Assembly: GCA_030690365.1 (NCBI GenBank)
Contig: JAUYGX010000111.1
Location: 48,297 to 112,296 of the forward strand
Length of the DNA stretch: 64,000 nucleotides
Direction: 5' to 3'
Origin: Bacteroidales bacterium
GTDB taxonomy: Bacteria; Bacteroidota; Bacteroidia; Bacteroidales; F082
Below, one piece after another: positions 61,485-64,000 of the stretch. The notes beneath the pieces were generated by a model. It saw only the letters and a list, made by a program, of their open reading frames with translations. It had not been told where the DNA came from and did no database searches. Both the position numbers and the translations under genes were made by a program. How positions within the stretch are numbered: position 1 is the first letter of the stretch; each line of letters begins with the position of its first letter.

Positions 61485-63164
61485 TTATTCCCTAAAAATT
61501 TTAACCACCCCAGTTCTGGTAGGTGTAACCACCTTTACGAAATAAACCCCTGAAGCCAGGTTTGATATCTGTTGATTCAGATTGATTTTATTATCTGCTC
61601 TCGAACGGGTATAATTACCCGAAAACATTATATCTCCGGAGGTATTTACCAAATTAACAACCACCTGTTCGATTGAATCAAGGGTGAGTTTTAGAGTGAG
61701 TTGATCCTTGCAGGGATTTGGACGCGCTTCCACCAATGCCTTTCCCTGATCAGGATGTCCGGCTATATCAAGTAAAAGACCATATGCCGTAACATAATCA
61801 GGAATTCCCCAACCCAGTAAATCGTCGGGATTTGAGGCCTGGTTGCCACTTTGCTTTAAGGCATCCTGTACTTCTGCAACCGTCATTTCAGGATAAGCCT
61901 GCATCAAACAAGCTGTCATACCGGCAATTATCGGCGATGAAAAAGAGGTTCCGTCTCCGTGACCCGCACCACTGCTACCGTAAGCTACAAATGTACTATC
62001 ACCAGTTGCAGCAATGGTTGGTTTGTGCCGACCATCGTAAGTGGGTCCAATGGAACTAAACAACGCCCTCACACCATCCCAATCAACAGCCCCAATAGTA
62101 AGTACCCGAAACCCATCCGCCGGAGCCCCGATATATGGAAATGGATCACCACCGGAATTCCCCGCACTATTCACCACCATAATGCCTTTTTCAACCGCCT
62201 TATCAGCACCTCTTGTACTCACATTGGTCATTCCATCCATATCCTCATAGGTATGGTTAAAAGTAGTATCATCAAAAGTAATATAACCCAACGAACAGTT
62301 AATTACATCAGCACCCACACTATCTGCCAACTCAGCCGCCGAAACCCAATTATATTCTTCAATCACATTTTCCGTGGGTACATATTCCGTACGAAACAAC
62401 CAATAGCTGGCCCTTGGTGCAGTTCCTATCATCTGTCCGGGAGAGAACGCTGCCATTATTGAAAGCACCGATTTACCATGACCGCTCTCATTATACACAT
62501 TATTGGTCCCCGGATGCACAAAATCCCTTGTGCCTAATAGCCTGTTGTTCATGCGCAGACTGTCGAAAAAGGGATGCACATCAGCACCCTCATATCCTGC
62601 GTCCAGCACGGCGATAACCATTCCCTGGCCCTGATATCCCATATCGTGCAGAACAATTCCGTCAATTTGATTGATTTGCGGGCCGGCACCGCCATAATCC
62701 ATGCTTCTGGTACTTTTAAAATTAGTGCTGCCCATATCAGGTGCTTTAACAACTGACTCATTGGCAAAAAAGGATTTAACCTTTCCACCATCATGGTTAT
62801 CAGGTAGTTTAACTGTGCTTTGGACGTAAGGCAAATCCAATACTAAATCCATTATAGCCGGGTTATCACAAAATACGGTAACTCCATTCATCCATTTGGT
62901 AGGATTCAGGATTTGAACTCCCAAATCAGCAACGCCCTGCAAATACTGAGGATTAACGGGCAAATCTTCTTCAGATATTGAAATATCATATTTGGCACGA
63001 CGATCAAGAGCCCGTTGCGATAAAAATTCATCAGGTTGATCGATGGAATAGGGTGAGTTATTTTTATCGGTGAACTGCACATAGTATTTATCAGGTGCAA
63101 TCTGCGCTGTAAGCATGGTGCTGAAGGCAAAAAGCAAAGTAATCAGTGTAAAATTGACTTTCAT
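61485..63164 (-). CDS. Subtilase (S8) with T9SS sorting domain, 559 aa
   Basis: Signal peptide (1-20), an inhibitor-like pro-region (about 25-150), then the S8 catalytic domain: Asp in AVLDAGYEG (about 203), His in NESGHGKSVLSI (about 237), Asn region NSAGNSGGDP, and Ser in GTSFSSPIIAG (about 412). The last 80 residues are a type A T9SS domain starting ARPNPCKDQLTLKLT and ending TPTRTGVVKIFRE. Likely a secreted or surface-bound endopeptidase. A -7 box lies 29 bases upstream. Confidence 0.93.
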   Translation of the reverse strand: MKVNFTLITLLFAFSTMLTAQIAPDKYYVQFTDKNNSPYSIDQPDEFLSQRALDRRAKYDISISEEDLPVNPQYLQGVADLGVQILNPTKWMNGVTVFCDNPAIMDLVLDLPYVQSTVKLPDNHDGGKVKSFFANESVVKAPDMGSTNFKSTRSMDYGGAGPQINQIDGIVLHDMGYQGQGMVIAVLDAGYEGADVHPFFDSLRMNNRLLGTRDFVHPGTNNVYNESGHGKSVLSIMAAFSPGQMIGTAPRASYWLFRTEYVPTENVIEEYNWVSAAELADSVGADVINCSLGYITFDDTTFNHTYEDMDGMTNVSTRGADKAVEKGIMVVNSAGNSGGDPFPYIGAPADGFRVLTIGAVDWDGVRALFSSIGPTYDGRHKPTIAATGDSTFVAYGSSGAGHGDGTSFSSPIIAGMTACLMQAYPEMTVAEVQDALKQSGNQASNPDDLLGWGIPDYVTAYGLLLDIAGHPDQGKALVEARPNPCKDQLTLKLTLDSIEQVVVNLVNTSGDIMFSGNYTRSRADNKINLNQQISNLASGVYFVKVVTPTRTGVVKIFRE

Positions 63165-63193
63165 ATTCTGTTAATTGTGTTAATTTAATGTGA

Positions 63194-63201
63194 CAAAGAT
63201 A
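63194..63201 (-). promoter_or_regulatory. -7 promoter element (TATCTTTG) of the subtilase gene
   Basis: An exact TAnnTTTG match on the minus strand, 29 bases before the ATG. No clear -33 box. Confidence 0.5.
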
Positions 63202-63219
63202 ATAACCAACAGGTTGCAT

Positions 63220-63583
63220 TTAATGGTATTGAGGAATAATTGTGTTATTTGATTCATTTACATCCGGAATTCCGGGTGATCCAAGGATCACTTTCTCGAT
63301 TTTTTTTTCAGAATCCACCTGAACCACAACAGCTCCAATGTTTTCGGCCCACCGGCTTGTGTTTTCATCAATTTCTTCCTGACTTCCATCAGCATAAAAC
63401 ACCTGAAGGTGAATGGGCAGCGGCAATTCATCTACATTTTCAACCACTATTTTATTGTCGAAGGTTACCTTTTTTAATTCCTAAATCGGCATAGGCCCGA
63501 TCGAAATACCAGGGAGTAAAATACCACCATAAATTTTGACGGGTGGTTTTGTTGAACGAATTAAAAAAATCGAATGGATAATA
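63220..63583 (-). pseudogene. Remnant of an M1 aminopeptidase (C-terminal end, frameshifted)
   Basis: Read on the minus strand the sequence begins FDFFNSFNKTTRQNLWWYF and TPWYFDRAYADLGIKK, then must shift by one base at a run of six A (63470-63475) to continue VTFDNKIVVENVDELPLPI, then HLQVFYADGSQEEIDE, and so on. This matches the C-terminal domain of gluzincin (M1) aminopeptidases in Bacteroidota. A TGA cuts the frame upstream at 63584-63586, and the HExxH catalytic domain is absent; the region is now occupied by the promoter and start of the divergent aldehyde dehydrogenase gene. It is a decayed fragment, not a working gene. Confidence 0.75.
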
Positions 63584-63598
63584 TCAACATAATTCGTT

Positions 63599-63606
63599 TA
63601 TTTTTG
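63599..63606 (+). promoter_or_regulatory. -7 promoter element (TATTTTTG) of the aldehyde dehydrogenase gene
   Basis: An exact TAnnTTTG match, 15 bases before the ATG. No -33 box. Confidence 0.5.
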
Positions 63607-63621
63607 TGCAAATTCACTGCC

Positions 63622-64000
63622 ATGATTACAACCGTTAATCCCGCCACACAACAAATAATGAAGGATTACCCGCTCCTTACTTCATCGCAACTGAACATAC
63701 TCCTCGATGAAAACCACCACACTTATTTAAATTGGCGAAATGCTTCCTATCCCGAAAGGGGGAAATTATTTCTAAATCTGGCCAACATACTGCGTGAACA
63801 ATCAAATGAGCTTGCTTTACTGATCACCACCGAGATGGGGAAAATACTGGGTGAGTCGAAAGCTGAAATTGAAAAATGTGCCTGGGTTTGCGAATATTAC
63901 GCTGAAAATACCGAATCATTGCTGAAGTCGGAACCCATGACCAGCGATGCTTCCTCTTGCTATGTGCGTTTCGACCCACTTGGAACCGTATTTGCCATTA
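63622..64000 (+). CDS. Aldehyde dehydrogenase, probably succinate-semialdehyde type (3' end missing)
   Basis: An open frame running off the window. The first 126 residues show the N-terminal coenzyme-binding part of the NAD(P)-dependent aldehyde dehydrogenase superfamily: NPATQQIMKDYP, ERGKLFLNLANILREQSNELALLITTEMGKILGESKAEIEKCAWVCEYYAE and FDPLGTVFAI. The TTEMGK...ESKAEIEK pattern is close to succinate-semialdehyde dehydrogenases. The catalytic Cys lies outside the window, so the exact substrate is not secured. Confidence 0.85.
   Translation, partial: MITTVNPATQQIMKDYPLLTSSQLNILLDENHHTYLNWRNASYPERGKLFLNLANILREQSNELALLITTEMGKILGESKAEIEKCAWVCEYYAENTESLLKSEPMTSDASSCYVRFDPLGTVFAI

Noticed and set aside
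63455..63480. Programmed frameshift at the A run of the M1 remnant
   Set aside because: The needed shift is +1, while A-run slippery sites mostly give -1, and the catalytic domain is missing anyway, so decay is the better explanation.
1..64000. CRISPR array, rRNA genes, prophage or insertion sequence
   Set aside because: No regularly spaced direct repeats, no rRNA, no phage structural genes and no transposase were found in the window.

Overview
This window reads as chromosomal DNA of a member of the Bacteroidota, probably an anaerobic or facultative relative of the Bacteroidales. Three kinds of evidence support this. First, the content: three type IX secretion (T9SS) cargo proteins, a PUR/DUF3276 protein, a GWxTD protein, PorT-type barrels, a GH3-serine hydrolase fusion and the order parA-parB-DUF5683-dapB. 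Second, start sites lack Shine-Dalgarno sequences. Third, thirteen copies of the Bacteroidota -7 promoter element TAnnTTTG lie 13-90 bases before gene starts. A Rex redox repressor, methylglyoxal synthase, carbamate kinase and an Fe-S L-serine dehydratase suggest fermentative or redox-controlled metabolism.

Layout. 1-6.1 kb: end of an amino-sugar kinase (BadF/NagK type), an outer membrane protein, a chagasin-like lipoprotein, a rhomboid protease and a GH3/serine-hydrolase fusion. 6.2-11.5 kb: a split transketolase whose halves are separated by a secreted von Willebrand A protein, then a surface barrel protein. 11.6-18.9 kb: gcvT, mgsA, prolyl oligopeptidase, a PiT phosphate transporter with a PhoU-like tail, prmC. 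18.9-25.4 kb: a THEP1-like NTPase and two hybrid histidine kinases. 25.5-30.6 kb: a small unknown protein and two T9SS cargo proteins. 30.6-39.8 kb: tex, a PorT-like barrel, a cupin, a sugar kinase, a padR/pspC pair, aroQ, and envelope genes (glycosyltransferase, acyltransferase, GWxTD).

40.3-44.45 kb is the most unusual part. It is an AT-rich block of three mobile gene cassettes, all on the + strand and separated by attC-like inverted repeats, with no integron integrase in view (the arrangement called CALIN). It ends just before a tRNA-Ser(CGA). One cassette carries three tightly packed genes, including a DUF3267-type membrane metallopeptidase; another carries an S41 peptidase.

44.7-53.3 kb: L-serine dehydratase, a PLP homeostasis protein, a CaCA antiporter, an unknown outer membrane protein, rex, carbamate kinase, a SLC13 transporter and an EamA transporter. 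Four 18-bp Rex-like operators were found: two flanking the rex promoter, one upstream of gcvT and one upstream of arcC. They sit at a similar distance from the -7 box in three promoters, which suggests a small NADH-responsive regulon. 53.3-54.0 kb is a gene-free run of REP/MITE-like palindromic repeats. 54.0-64.0 kb: lgt, an inositol-monophosphatase-type enzyme, DUF2061, NfeD, then on the minus strand dapB, DUF5683, parB, parA, PUR and a T9SS-exported subtilase, a frameshifted remnant of an M1 aminopeptidase, and the start of an aldehyde dehydrogenase cut by the window end.
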